A stretch of 64,000 bases of DNA, from contig CAVQER010000011.1 of NCBI GenBank assembly GCA_963711595.1, positions 162,762 to 226,761 on the forward strand. The letters are read 5' to 3'. How positions within the stretch are numbered: the stretch's first letter is position 1; each line of letters starts with the position of its first letter. This DNA is from JAUSIF01 sp963711595. Lineage in GTDB: Bacteria > Pseudomonadota > Alphaproteobacteria > Rhizobiales > Xanthobacteraceae. Below, in pieces: positions 16,500 to 27,046 of the stretch. The notes under the pieces are model-generated. The model saw only the letters and a list, made by a program, of their open reading frames with translations, was not told the origin of the DNA and made no database searches. The position numbers and the translations under genes were made by a program.

Positions 16500-17537
16500 A
16501 TGAAGATCCTGACACTTGCCGCCGTTTTGCTTGTGCTCGCGGCACTCGTGTTTGCCGCGTTTCACTACATGACCGTGGTCCCGGGCCGATCACATACTGG
16601 CCCACTTCCGGCGCTGGGCGACGACGAAGCCGCACTCGCCACTCGCTTGCGCAAGCACATCGAGGCAATCGCAACTCGGCCGCACAATCTCGTTCATTAC
16701 GCCGCGCTGGAGGAAGCCGCCCGTTATATCGAAAGCGAGCTGCGGTCGTTTGGATATGAGCCCGCAACGCAGGTCTTTCATACGCATGGCAAGGCGGTGC
16801 GGAATATCGAAGCGACGATCGAGCCTTCCGATCCCGCTCGGTTCAGAGGCACCGTGGTGCTCGGCGCGCACTACAACTCATACGGCGATGCGCCGGGCGC
16901 AAACGACAATGGCACCGGCGCTGCTGCGGTTATCGAGCTTGCGAGGCGGTTGACCGATCTCCGCAGCGCAGGCGACTTGCGCATCCGTCTCGTGCTGTTC
17001 GTCAACGAGGAGCCGCCTTACTTCAAGACCGACGCGATGGGGAGCCTACATTACGCTCGGCTGCTCGCAGAACGACGCGAGCCGGTGATCGGCATGATCT
17101 CGCTCGAAACCTTGGGCTGCTTCTATGACGCACCCGGCTCGCAGAAATATCCGGCTCCGTTCGGTCTGCTCTATCCAAGCGAGGGGAATTTCGTCGCGTT
17201 CGTGGCCACGCTCGGCTCGCGCAAACTCCTACATGCATTTGTCGAATCGTTCCGACGCCACACTGCGTTCCCCACGGTCGGCGGCGTGGCGCCTGGTCTC
17301 GTGCCCGGCATCGACTGGTCGGACCACTGGTCGTTCGAGCAATTCCGTTATCCGGCCATCATGCTCACGGACACTGCGCTTTACCGCTATCCGCACTATC
17401 ACCTGCCGACCGACACGCCGGACAAGGTGGACGCGGAAAAGCTCGCGCGCATTACCCGCGGGGTCGAGCTCATGGTACGAGACATCGCTAAGCCGGACTG
17501 GCCAACTACGGCCGTCACGCCGCCACCGCTCGATTAA
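16500..17537 (+). CDS. M28-family zinc aminopeptidase, membrane-anchored or secreted
   Basis: About 345 residues with an N-terminal hydrophobic helix (ILTLAAVLLVLAALVFAAF) that anchors or exports it. The metal ligands of family M28 are readable in order: H in LGAHYNSY, D in GANDNGTGAAA, the catalytic Glu pair in FVNEEPPYF, an acidic ligand in ISLETLG, and H in PHYHLPTDTPDK. It probably trims peptides in the periplasm. The GTG at 16494 is an alternative start two codons earlier. Its stop overlaps that of anmK by 4 nt on the opposite strand. Confidence 0.85.
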   Translation: MKILTLAAVLLVLAALVFAAFHYMTVVPGRSHTGPLPALGDDEAALATRLRKHIEAIATRPHNLVHYAALEEAARYIESELRSFGYEPATQVFHTHGKAVRNIEATIEPSDPARFRGTVVLGAHYNSYGDAPGANDNGTGAAAVIELARRLTDLRSAGDLRIRLVLFVNEEPPYFKTDAMGSLHYARLLAERREPVIGMISLETLGCFYDAPGSQKYPAPFGLLYPSEGNFVAFVATLGSRKLLHAFVESFRRHTAFPTVGGVAPGLVPGIDWSDHWSFEQFRYPAIMLTDTALYRYPHYHLPTDTPDKVDAEKLARITRGVELMVRDIAKPDWPTTAVTPPPLD

Positions 17538-18637
17538 GGCTTCGCATGCACGCCGCCCGTCATCGGCTCGTTCACGCCGGTCGTGCTCGGATAGCTGAGC
17601 GGCAAACCCTTCAGCGAACGCACGGCAAGAAAAGCAAAGGCTTGCGCCTCGAGTGCGTCCGCCGACCAGCCGACAGCTTCTGCCACCAGCACCTGGGCGA
17701 GCAAATTCGATCGCAACAGCTTCATCAGCGTTCGATTGCGCGCGCCACCGCCCCCGACAATCCAGGTCGCCGGCACGTTCGGCAAATGCCGAAGTGCCCG
17801 GCCAATCGATCCCGCGACGATCGCCGTCGCAGTCGCGGCGGCGTCCTCCAGCTTGAGCGAGTCGAGCGGGAAGCGGGCGAATTGCGCGCGATCGAGCGAC
17901 TTCGGTGGCTTGCGCGCGAAGAAGGGATCGGCGAGTGCCGCTTCGACGATGTCCCAGCGTGCCGCGCCCTGCGATGCAAGAATTCCGTCCCGATCAAAGC
18001 GTTTACCGGTGCGGGAGAAAACGACCTCGTCGATCGGCGCGTTGCCGGGACCAGTATCGAAAGCGACCGGATCGGCATCGCCGTCGAGATACGTCAAATT
18101 CGCGACCCCGCCGACGTTCAACACCGCAATCGGTCGGGGCTCATCGAGCTGCCGCACGAGCGCCCGGTGGTAGGCCGGGACGAAGGGCGCTCCCTCACCG
18201 CCCGCGCTGACGTCGGCCGCTCGAAAGTCGTAAACGACCGGAACGCGCAACTCGCGCGCGAGCGCGGCACCGTCGCCGATCTGAACCGTCAAACGCGCCT
18301 GCGGCCGGTGCAGTACCGTTTGCCCGTGAAAGCCGATGACGTCGACTTGGCCGCGTTCAATTCCATGCTCGCGAAGGAACGCCTCGACTGCCTGAAAATG
18401 CGCGGCGGTGACGAGCCGCTCGGCATCACTTACGGGGCCAGGTCTTTCGTCACGACTTGCCATCCGCGCGGCGGCCTGCATCGCGGACCGCAGAAGCTGA
18501 CGCTCCTCTTCGGCATACGGCCGATAACCGATCGGTCCAAGACGCGCGACCGTCTCGCCGTCGGTCTCGACCAATGCGACGTCCACCCCGTCGAACGAGG
18601 TCCCGCTCATCAATCCGATCGCCGTCAGCGCGCTCAT
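17534..18637 (-). CDS. anmK: Anhydro-N-acetylmuramic acid kinase
   Basis: 367 residues. AnmK phosphorylates and opens 1,6-anhydro-MurNAc during peptidoglycan recycling, giving MurNAc-6-phosphate. The family start IGLMSGTSFDGVDVALVET holds the ATP-binding region; DVIGFHGQTVLHRP, VVYDFRAADVSAGGEGAP, NVGGVANLTYL, AFDTGPGNAPID and VGGGGARNRTLM are all diagnostic. It is divergent from tyrS with 95 nt between the starts, an arrangement common in Rhizobiales. Confidence 0.93.
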   Translation of the reverse strand: MSALTAIGLMSGTSFDGVDVALVETDGETVARLGPIGYRPYAEEERQLLRSAMQAAARMASRDERPGPVSDAERLVTAAHFQAVEAFLREHGIERGQVDVIGFHGQTVLHRPQARLTVQIGDGAALARELRVPVVYDFRAADVSAGGEGAPFVPAYHRALVRQLDEPRPIAVLNVGGVANLTYLDGDADPVAFDTGPGNAPIDEVVFSRTGKRFDRDGILASQGAARWDIVEAALADPFFARKPPKSLDRAQFARFPLDSLKLEDAAATATAIVAGSIGRALRHLPNVPATWIVGGGGARNRTLMKLLRSNLLAQVLVAEAVGWSADALEAQAFAFLAVRSLKGLPLSYPSTTGVNEPMTGGVHAKP

Positions 18638-18732
18638 GGTTGACCGGGGTTTCCTTTAAATCGGGCCGGAGACCTGTTACACCAGCGGCCCGGCCGATGC
18701 GACGGCTCCGGCCGACCCCGCAAGAGATTTCT

Positions 18733-19986
18733 ATGAGCGATTACAAGTCCGATTTCCTGCGCGTGCTCGCCAGCCGGGGATTCATCCACCAGGTCTCCGA
18801 GCCCGACGATCTCGACGCGCTCGCGAAGGCCGGCCGCATCACCGCCTATATCGGCTTCGACTGCACGGCCCCGTCGCTGCATATCGGATCGCTCCTACCG
18901 ATCATGATGCTCTACTGGATGCAGCAGACCGGCCACCGGCCGATCGCGCTCATGGGAGGCGGGACCACCCGGGTCGGCGACCCGTCCGGCAAGGATGAGA
19001 GCCGGCAGCTCCTCACCGAAGCCCAGATCGAGAAGAACCTCAAAGGCATCCGCGCAATCTTCTCGAAGTTTCTCAAGTTCGGGGACGGCGCCACCGAAGC
19101 CATCATGGCGAATAACGCCGACTGGCTGAACACGCTCAATTACATCGATTTCCTGCGCGACGTCGGCCGGCATTTCTCGATCAACCGCATGCTCACCTTC
19201 GAGTCGGTGAAGCTCAGGCTGGAGCGACAGCACGAGCTCTCCTTCCTCGAATTCAATTACATGATCCTCCAGGCCTACGATTTCGTCGAGTTGCACAGGC
19301 GCACCGGCTGCGTGCTGCAAATGGGCGGCTCCGATCAGTGGGGCAACATCGTCAACGGCATCGATCTCGGGCGCCGCATGCTTGGGGCGCAATTGTTCGC
19401 CCTCACCTCGCCGCTGATCACCACCACGTCGGGAGCGAAGATGGGCAAGACCGCGCAAGGTGCCGTTTGGCTCGACGGCGCGATGGTCAGCCCGTACGAC
19501 TACTGGCAATTCTGGCGCAACACCGAGGACGGCGACGTCGTGCGCTTCCTGAAGCTGTTCACGACCCTGCCACTCGAGGAAATCAGCCGTATCGCGTCGC
19601 TCAAGGGCGAAGAGATCAACGAGGCAAAGAAAGTGCTGGCGACCGAAGCGACGGCGCTCGTGCACGGCCGCTCGGCGGCGGATAGCGCTGCCGCAACCGC
19701 CCGCGCGACATTCGAGGAGGGAACGCTCGCCGAAACCTTGCCCCAGGTCGAGATCTCCCGCTCGGAGCTCGCTGCCGGATACGGCGTTCTCACCGCAGCG
19801 ATGAAAGCAGGCTTCGTCGCGTCGACAAGCGAGGCGCGGCGTCAGGTGAAAGGTGGCGGGCTAAAGGTGAACGACGTGACCGTGACCGACGAGAAACTTG
19901 CGCTGTCGCAAAAGGACGTCACGCCGGAAGGCGTGATCAAGCTCTCACTCGGCAAGAAGCGTCACGTATTGCTGCGGCCGGTCTAG
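18733..19986 (+). CDS. tyrS: Tyrosyl-tRNA synthetase
   Basis: 417 residues, class I aminoacyl-tRNA synthetase charging tRNA-Tyr. The HIGH-type motif is in TAPSLHIGSLLPI, tyrosine/tRNA recognition in MGGSDQWGNIVNG, and the KMSKS equivalent is GAKMGKTAQGAVW. A C-terminal S4-like RNA-binding domain starts around residue 355 (STSEARRQVKGGGLKVND). The ATG at 18733 gives the normal N-terminus MSDYKSDFLRVLASRG; the long upstream extension in frame is not part of the protein. Confidence 0.96.
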   Translation: MSDYKSDFLRVLASRGFIHQVSEPDDLDALAKAGRITAYIGFDCTAPSLHIGSLLPIMMLYWMQQTGHRPIALMGGGTTRVGDPSGKDESRQLLTEAQIEKNLKGIRAIFSKFLKFGDGATEAIMANNADWLNTLNYIDFLRDVGRHFSINRMLTFESVKLRLERQHELSFLEFNYMILQAYDFVELHRRTGCVLQMGGSDQWGNIVNGIDLGRRMLGAQLFALTSPLITTTSGAKMGKTAQGAVWLDGAMVSPYDYWQFWRNTEDGDVVRFLKLFTTLPLEEISRIASLKGEEINEAKKVLATEATALVHGRSAADSAAATARATFEEGTLAETLPQVEISRSELAAGYGVLTAAMKAGFVASTSEARRQVKGGGLKVNDVTVTDEKLALSQKDVTPEGVIKLSLGKKRHVLLRPV

Positions 19987-19990
19987 CTCT

Positions 19991-22900
19991 TCAGCGTTCG
20001 GCCGGGCCGGCAGCTGGCGCCACGTCGGGCGCCCCACGGAACTCGAACAGCTTGCGCAGGAAACCGGGCGCCGCGGCCGACATCGGGTTCACACGGAGTG
20101 TCGGCCCACTTGCCGGTCCCACAATCTCGAAGGTGATCGCGATCAGGCCTTCCTTGGGCCCGCCGAGAAACAGCCCGACGATCGGCAACTGACCGAACAA
20201 ATTGTTGATCCCGAATGCCGGAACGTAAGTCCCGCGCAACTGAACGCGATCGCCGGCAAAATCCAGGACGCCGTCCACCGTCGCGCCGATGCTCGGACCG
20301 AAGATCACAGCTTCACGGATATTGAATCGGCCAGGCGTACGGCTGAAATCGACTTGCATCCGTAGAAAAGCGACGCCCTGCGAAGACGGCCGCCCCTGCC
20401 CACGCGGCTCGCCGGGCTCCGCCGGTGCCGCTGCCTGCATGCGATCGAGCGCTGGCTCGCCGCGGATCGTGAAGTCCTTGAGACTGATCACTCCGTCCTG
20501 CGGTGTCCCATCAGGCCGCGGCGGCTCGATCAGGATCGAAACTTCGCCGCCGTACACGCGGCTGTAGAAGTCGGCAAAGCGGAACATCGCTCCGGCGTCG
20601 CCCGAGGTCAGGTAGATCGCCGGCCGACTGCCATCGCGCAGCCGCAACTCGCCAACCATGCTGGCGTCGCGGCCGATTTTGCCGACAAGCGAGAAGTTTC
20701 GGATCTCGCCGTTACGACGGAGGATTTTCATTTCCAGTTGGCGTGCGACCTCGCCATTGTGGCCTGTCGCCGCGCCGAGCCGCAGCTCGAGGTCGAGATC
20801 GCGCGGGCGCTGCTGACGGCCTGACGTCGCGTTCCCCGGTCCCTCGGTCAGCCCGCGGATCGCGCCGCGCGCATCGAGGACGTCACCACGCACGGTCACG
20901 CGCAGCGCGCCATCGGGCGAGCGTTCCGCCCGCAGGCTCGCCTTGTCGCCCTCCGACAAATGGAAGGTCGGCAAGTTCGCCGCAACGAATGCTCCATCGC
21001 TGTCCAGTTCGAGCGAACCTTTCAGCGTCACGCCGGATCCGGTCACCGAGAGATCTTCGAGCCTCACCGTATTGTCGCGCTCGACCAGCCGGAACGTCGC
21101 CCGTCCCGGCCGCCCCGCCGGCTTGTGCCATCCCGGCACGAGATCGGTCACCTTGGCGTTGGTGAGATCGGTGTCGACGTCGAGCCGATTTTCGCGGTCA
21201 TTGATAAGGCCCTGTACTTGCATCTTAATCTGGCCCTGGAGCCAAGGGCCAAGATCCACACCCATACGCGCGCGGGCCGTGTCGTCGACCATCGCCGATA
21301 CGCGGAAGTCGGCCTCGTTCTTCGCCTTGATCTTGCGCAACTCGAAGCTCGCGGGTGCGCCGGCGATCTTGCCCTCGCCTTTCACTTGCACGGCGGCGCC
21401 GGTTACGGACACCCGCGCGTTGACGTTCTCGACGCGCTGTCCGCGCACGATGTTGTCGGCACTGAAGTCCTTCACGTCGCCTTCCGCGACATACGAGACT
21501 TCCTCACCGCGCACGTCCTGCCGGAAAATCAGATCGAGCTTGATGGTACCGCTCGCAACACCTTTGGCCAGGAGCGGATCGACTGCAAATCCCGTCACCC
21601 CACGCAGCAATTCGATGGACGCGATTTCCGCGACTGCATCGGCGGCGGAGTCGAAGCGGAAGCGGATTGAGCCGTTCGGGTTCGGCGGAATGTGGTCGGG
21701 CACTTCGAGCACCGCATCCGACATTGCGATCCGCCGTCCTTGCGGTGTCTCGATCGTAGCCTTCGAAACCCGTACCCGCGCGGTCTTGCCGGTAACTACG
21801 GCGGTGACTTGCGCGTCACGCACGAGCGGCAGGTCCGCCCTCGGGCGGAAGGACGCATTCGAACCCGTCATCTCAAGGCGCACCGCCGAGTTCTGGAAGC
21901 TCTACGCCCGGCTTGCCGATCGCATCGAGCGGCACGTTCACCGCGATCAGGATGCGATCGATCAATCCTTGCTCAATGCGGTCGACCGCCCATCCGCGCG
22001 TGCCCCGCGCGATCAAGGCTGGCCAAAGGCGCTTGGCGGCTGAGACGGGTACCTGCGATGCGGCGATGCCCAACGCGAGCATCGGCGTCGGACCGAGGCT
22101 GAGCGAGCCCGAGAACGCGCCGCCCACGGTCGTGCCGGCAAGCGTGCCCTGCTGGATAATCAGGCGCCGCTGGACTGCATCATACGCGCCACGCGCGGAG
22201 ATTTGGTCGAGAACGAGGGGTGCTTCACCTTCCTTGCCCGAGGAGAGACCGAGCACACCCTGAGAAATCCGCACCGGCCAGGCGCGCTCGCCGTCCTTCG
22301 GCGCCTCGACAATCGCGGACAACGCGAGGCGGTTGGGTCCGGCCTGAATGACGACAGGCTCGATGATCATCGCCTTGCGCTCCGGATCGAAGCGCGCTTG
22401 CACCTGAACGTCGTCGATCCGCACGCGTGCTTCCTGATCGCTGGAGCTGCCGATGGATCCGGCGCTCGCGCTTGCACGGAAGAGAGCCGAGAGGAGACGC
22501 CCGTCACTGGCGATCTGAGCACGCAAAATGCCGGACAGGCCGTTCTCCGAAAGGAAATCGATGTCGGCGAGGCCGGCCGCAAGCATGATGTCGGTCGGTG
22601 CGACATTGTTGGCGACGATATCGATCGCGCGAATGTCTGCTTGGACCGAGGCAATCGTCGCCGTCAGCCCCCATTTCTGGTTGGCGCCGCTCGAAGTCAA
22701 ATTGAAGAGCAGACCGCCCTCGGCCGGGCGGGCGAGCTGAATGTTGATGTCGTTGAAGGTCCAGCGGCGGCCCGTGTCGTCGTCTTCGACGATCAACGAC
22801 CCTTGCTTCAAGCCGATCTCGGAAAGCGCGACGCCGTCGAGTCCGCCCTTCTCGAAACTGTCGAGCCAACGGACGAGCTCCGGGTAATGGAAGGGCTCCG

Positions 22901-23570
22901 AAACCCGCACCGGCACGCTACGCTGCTGCGCCTTCGGCGCGTTGCGAGCGGCGGGCGGCGTTTGCCCTGCCGCCTCGCCTGAAGCGTCGGCGGAGGTGAT
23001 CGGGGTGGCATCGCGGCCCGCCGTGATCGCGACGCGGCCGTCGGCGCCGACGCGAATGGTCGTCTCCGCGCCCACAAGATCAATGCGCCGCGCGCGGAAA
23101 GTCCCCATCAGCAGGCTCGAGCCGTCGAGACCAACTTCCGCGCTCGGCGCGCTCGCGATCACCTTGCCGCCGGGGCCATGGACACGGATGCCCTGCACGC
23201 GCAAAACGGGCGCACCCGTCGCATCGTGATCGAGCCGCGTGTATCCGATATCGACTTTGTGTCCGGGCCCGAGTTGACGCTCGAGCGCGGAAGCAACCCA
23301 GGGACTCGCGACGTCGAACGGAAGAAAGCCGCGTACGAGAAGCGCATACACGAGCACCAGAGCGGCCACGCCGATGCAGACCAGTTTGCTGCGCGAAATT
23401 CTTCCGTGGCGCGTTCGAAACAGGAGCTGCTCGATGCGAACGAGGAAGTCAGCCGTTCGCCGGCGCGGAGCTAGATGATGCCGAGGACGGTGGTGGGGCG
23501 CGCGGTGGTGCGCGTGATGACCATGAGACGAATGCGTCCGGTGCGGACCGTTGTGGTGCGATGAATGCAT
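19991..23570 (-). pseudogene. DUF3971 / AsmA-like large envelope protein, split by a frameshift
   Basis: One gene in two frames. The first part (23570 to 21873) begins with a histidine-rich cytoplasmic stretch, then a basic patch and one transmembrane helix (LVCIGVAALVLVYALLVRGF), then a long beta-rich periplasmic region and ends prematurely at GVELPELGGAP. The second part continues without interruption in homology from AVRLEMTGSNASFRPRADLP (about 21890) to the end at 19991 with IVGLFLGGPKEGLIAI. Together about 1190 residues, typical of the YhdP/AsmA-like proteins thought to bridge the periplasm and carry phospholipids to the outer membrane. A net +1 (or -2) shift lies near 21885-21900. The ATG at 23570 is preferred over a TTG two codons upstream. 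Either an assembly indel or a real mutation. Confidence 0.8.
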
Positions 23571-23731
23571 CGGCAATGGCGCCTCGGGCCGTCCCCTGTT
23601 CCCCCGGTAGGCGGGCGCTGCGCGTTCGAGCTTGATACTGACATAGGCGGCCCGTCCCAGCGACGAACCACTTATGACTTCAGCATATTCAGGCTACCAA
23701 AGGCTATGAAAAGGCGCCGAAAGGAAGGCAA

Positions 23732-24202
23732 ATGACGGGATTGCCTCAGGTTGGTGACGCGGCCCCCGATTTCACGCTTCCGGCGGCGGGAGGCGGAGAA
23801 CTCGGCTTGAAGTCGCTGCGCGGCCGAAAAGTTGTGATTTTCTTCTATCCCAAAGCCGACACCCCCGGCTGCACGCGAGAAGCAATAGATTTCAATCGTT
23901 TACGGCCGGATTTTGATATGGCCGGAACCACCGTTCTCGGTGTGTCCGCGGACCAGGTCCGAGCCAACGAAAAATTCCAGGGGAAATACGACCTTGCCCT
24001 GCCGCTCGCCTCGGATCCCTCGCACGCCATGCTCGAGGCCTACGGCGTCTGGGGCGAGAAGAGCTTCATGGGACGAAAATATCTGGGAATCACCCGGACC
24101 ACGGTGCTGATCGGAACCGACGGCCGGGTCGCGCGCGTCTGGCCCCACGTGAAGGTCGAAGGCCATGCCGAGGAAGTGCTCACGGCCGCGCGCGCCCTCT
24201 AG
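23732..24202 (+). CDS. bcp: Peroxiredoxin, Bcp/PrxQ type
   Basis: 156-residue thiol peroxidase that reduces hydroperoxides with thioredoxin-like donors. The peroxidatic cysteine is in YPKADTPGCTREAIDF. The resolving cysteine found five residues later in many PrxQ proteins is absent (the position lies in REAIDF) and no other Cys is present, so this is a 1-Cys form. A good AAGGAAGG ribosome-binding site precedes the ATG. It is followed after 82 nt by the M23 peptidase gene on the same strand. Confidence 0.93.
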   Translation: MTGLPQVGDAAPDFTLPAAGGGELGLKSLRGRKVVIFFYPKADTPGCTREAIDFNRLRPDFDMAGTTVLGVSADQVRANEKFQGKYDLALPLASDPSHAMLEAYGVWGEKSFMGRKYLGITRTTVLIGTDGRVARVWPHVKVEGHAEEVLTAARAL

Positions 24203-24284
24203 GTGTTCCGTATTCAATCGGCGTTAACCATACCGAGCCATTCATGGGGCGGTCGCGCCGGGCGTGCCGGCGGCATGAGGTTCG

Positions 24285-25553
24285 ATGTACCGCCACCACT
24301 CCGGCTTTGCCCGGCGGCGCCCCGCCGAGGTCCGCAGCCGAGACGAACTCCCGCATCGCGTCGGGAAGATCGCCGCGCTTAGCACGATCGTCCTGCTTGC
24401 GTGCTGGTCCGGCTCCGCAACGCTCTACATCCTGTTTCGCGACGACGCGTTGAAGTCGCTCGTGGGCCGACAGATCGAGATCTCGCGTTCGTACGAGGCC
24501 CAGGCCGCACAATTGCAGGCGGAGATTGACCGGCTGCGATCGCTGAAACTGATCGAGCAGGAGCGCGTCGACCGCACCCTCGCCGACCTTACGCGCCGTC
24601 AGGCGACCCTGGAGGCGCGGCAGTCCTTGCTTACGACCGTCAGTGCGGCGAAGCCGAACGAGGCGGCAAACGATGTCACAGGCTCCGTGCCGGCGCGGCG
24701 CACGTCTCCTGCGAGCGCACCGCCAAAGCCAACGCCGCTCTCCGACACGATTCTTCTTGTGGCGCCGGCCGAGCGAACGGCACGGCTCGAATCCCGCCCC
24801 GTGGCGCCGCTCCATCGCCGTGCCGAAGCACCGAAAATCGAAAGCGCGATCGACGTGCGGCTTGGAAATCTTGGGCGCGAGCTCGGTCAGATCGAAGCCG
24901 CGCAAAGCCTGATGCTGAACGAGATCGAAGAGCGGTACGATGGGCGCGAGCAGCGCATCCGGCGCGTGTTCGCCGAGCTCGGACTGAATTCTCCGCGGGC
25001 CGCGCGGGAAGCTACCGCAACCGGCGGCCCGTTCCTGCCCTGGACGCGCCCGGCCGAAGATTCGTTCGGCCGCCAGCTGCATCGTATTCGGTTAAGTGCG
25101 CGCGCCGTCGAATCGCTGCAGCAGGAAATTGCGCGGGTGCCGGTGAGCCGGCCGACCAGCGGTCCGACCGATGTGACGAGCCCCTTCGGGGTGCGAATGG
25201 ATCCATTCGTGCGGCAACTTGCGATGCACACGGGCGTCGATTTCCGCGGCGAACCCGGCGACCCAGTGCGCGCCGCAGCAGCCGGCAAGATCATCCAGGC
25301 CGAGCGCAACGGCGGCTACGGGTTGATGGTCGAGGTGGATCACGGGAGCGGGATCTTGACGCGCTACGCGCATTTGTCGGCCGTCTCCGTGAGCGAAGGC
25401 GCGACGGTCGATGTCGGCGCCGTGATCGGCCGCATCGGCTCGACGGGCCGCTCGACCGGCCCGCACCTACACTACGAAGTCCGAGTGAACGGCGAAGCAG
25501 TCGATCCGCAACGCTATCTGCGCGCGGGACTGCGGCTGGATGCGGCGCAATAG
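24285..25553 (+). CDS. M23 family metallopeptidase (LytM), membrane-anchored
   Basis: 422 residues. One transmembrane helix (KIAALSTIVLLACWSGSATL) near residue 25-50 is followed by a coiled coil (ISRSYEAQAAQLQAEIDRLRS), a proline/serine-rich linker, a second helical stretch, and a C-terminal LytM domain from about 300. The zinc site is visible: MHTGVDFRGEPGDPV (HxxxD) and GPHLHYEVRV (HxH). So the enzyme can be active, unlike degenerate EnvC/NlpD-type activators. Probable role: endopeptidase cutting peptidoglycan cross-links during growth or division. It follows bcp and may share its transcript. Confidence 0.88.
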   Translation: MYRHHSGFARRRPAEVRSRDELPHRVGKIAALSTIVLLACWSGSATLYILFRDDALKSLVGRQIEISRSYEAQAAQLQAEIDRLRSLKLIEQERVDRTLADLTRRQATLEARQSLLTTVSAAKPNEAANDVTGSVPARRTSPASAPPKPTPLSDTILLVAPAERTARLESRPVAPLHRRAEAPKIESAIDVRLGNLGRELGQIEAAQSLMLNEIEERYDGREQRIRRVFAELGLNSPRAAREATATGGPFLPWTRPAEDSFGRQLHRIRLSARAVESLQQEIARVPVSRPTSGPTDVTSPFGVRMDPFVRQLAMHTGVDFRGEPGDPVRAAAAGKIIQAERNGGYGLMVEVDHGSGILTRYAHLSAVSVSEGATVDVGAVIGRIGSTGRSTGPHLHYEVRVNGEAVDPQRYLRAGLRLDAAQ

Positions 25554-25647
25554 CTGGGTCAGATCCTGAAGTCTTGAATCAAGTACTTCAGAAATAGATT
25601 CAGCTTGTCGTTCGCGCGCGAACGCGCCCGGATTCATGGCCTCCAGG

Positions 25648-25848
25648 TCAGGCCGCCCGCTTCCAGTCGATCACGGAAGCAAGCCAGGCGCCCGCTTCGA
25701 CATCGAACCGGATCCGATAAGCGGTCCAGCCCTTGTCCCGAAGCCTGAGCGCAATCTGCACCGGTTCCTCACTGGCGGGGGCGGAAAAACCGGCCCGATG
25801 TCGGCCCTTGGCCGTGTCCAGCAGAACCGGAAAACGACGCTGACGCAT
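25648..25848 (-). CDS. Small conserved-looking hypothetical protein
   Basis: 66 residues starting MRQRRFPVLLDTAKGRHRAG and ending in GAWLASVIDWKRAA. Composition and codon pattern look protein-like: charged strand-turn patterns (IALRLRDKGWTAYRIRFDVEA) and no low-complexity. No motif identifies a function. It faces the M23 gene tail-to-tail, with about 95 nt between. Modest support only. Confidence 0.45.
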   Translation of the reverse strand: MRQRRFPVLLDTAKGRHRAGFSAPASEEPVQIALRLRDKGWTAYRIRFDVEAGAWLASVIDWKRAA

Positions 25849-25941
25849 GCCGTCTCCATACTGCTACGAACGCAATATGGGGTTGGGCAGGACTAAGTTC
25901 CATCAAGAGTTAGCGAGCAGGGAACGCGGCGTTTGGTGCCA

Positions 25942-26460
25942 CTACCGCGTGGCGCGGCGCGGCGGATTTTGCTTCCAATCGGGTTCCACGTTCGGCTGCG
26001 ACTCGGGATGCGAGAAGATGGATCCGGCTAATTCCGACACGGGGGCGGTGGCGGCCCGGTTCGGCTGAACGGGCGGATTGGGCGCTGCCGCGGTCGCCCG
26101 TCTTACCGGCATTTCAGCCGGCTCCGACCGGGTCGGAATTGATCCGGTAATATCGCTTGCCGGTGAATTCGCGGCAGCGGCTTCGGTTGGGATTCGGGGC
26201 CTTGCGGCTGTGGCAGGCATGACCGGAGTTGCCGGGCCGGCCGACCCTGAAGTTTGCGGCGGTGCCGGCAGCTCCGCGGCCGCCGGCGAGGTCGTTGATA
26301 ATGCGATCGACGGCCGCACTGGATCTGACATGGTCCTGATGCCGGGACGGGAACCGGCCGCGATGTTGAACGCGTCGCTCGTGCTGAGCACGCGCGTGCC
26401 GATCATGACCAGTGATACGCAAACGATGATCGCAGCGACGATGATGCGAAAATCCAGCAT
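25942..26460 (-). CDS. Single-pass membrane protein with Pro/Ala-rich tail
   Basis: 172 residues from the ATG at 26460, which has a GGGGGAGG ribosome-binding site directly upstream. A transmembrane helix (IIVAAIIVCVSLVMIGTRVL) near the N-terminus is followed by a long low-complexity periplasmic stretch of Ala, Pro, Ser and Thr. Two short motifs DITGSIPTR and ELAGSIFSHPE look repeated. Possibly a cell-wall-spanning linker; no domain is recognised. The larger in-frame ORF to 26757 overlaps a PilZ gene and is not used. Confidence 0.6.
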   Translation of the reverse strand: MLDFRIIVAAIIVCVSLVMIGTRVLSTSDAFNIAAGSRPGIRTMSDPVRPSIALSTTSPAAAELPAPPQTSGSAGPATPVMPATAARPRIPTEAAAANSPASDITGSIPTRSEPAEMPVRRATAAAPNPPVQPNRAATAPVSELAGSIFSHPESQPNVEPDWKQNPPRRATR

Positions 26461-26576
26461 GCCTCCCCCAGCGCGCCGCTCGGCCGAATCGCGAAGATCC
26501 CAACATAGCTGAGTCGGCCCACAGTGAGGCGCTGCCGCCCGGGCGAAAAATTTCGGCTGTGCCGTGAACGGAACCG

Positions 26577-26843
26577 TTATGGCCGGCGCGGTGCAACAAA
26601 CCGGACGCCGACCTGATTGTGCCGGGTCCATACCACCTCGCAGCGCCGTGACACGTTCCCGCTCTGGGAGATCAGCAGAAGGAAGCTCCGCGGCAACGCC
26701 CCCGGATCCTTCACCAGCAGGCGTGCGCCGCCGGCCGACACGTCTCTGACCATGCAATCGGCAACGTGCGTCGAATCCTCGAGGCGCGCGATCGTGGCCG
26801 CGTGCGCGAGGGATTGACGGCGGCCTTGGCGCTTTTCGCTCAT
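26577..26843 (-). CDS. Stand-alone PilZ domain protein
   Basis: About 88 residues from the ATG at 26843. The N-terminal arginine cluster KRQGRRQSLAH and RDVSAGGARLLV (DxSxxG) form the two halves of a c-di-GMP binding site; LLLISQSGNVSRRCEVVWTRH is closely similar to the first PilZ protein at 4185 (LTISESGNVFRRCRLVWRR), so the two are paralogues. No partner gene is evident. Confidence 0.75.
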   Translation of the reverse strand: MSEKRQGRRQSLAHAATIARLEDSTHVADCMVRDVSAGGARLLVKDPGALPRSFLLLISQSGNVSRRCEVVWTRHNQVGVRFVAPRRP

Positions 26844-27046
26844 GGGGCCAGCCCGGTTGCCCGCATCGAACCTATGCGATTCGGCCCCCAGCCGGTAATC
26901 GGGCCCGGCAAACAAAGGCTGGAAAATCCAGTTGGTTGGCGGGTCCCGAATTGGGAATAACGGAATTAGTGCAATATCGATTCAATTGTTCGAAATGAAT
27001 GCAAGCCATGTTTGCGGCTCCGCTCGTGCGGGCGGGAGCAATTGGC

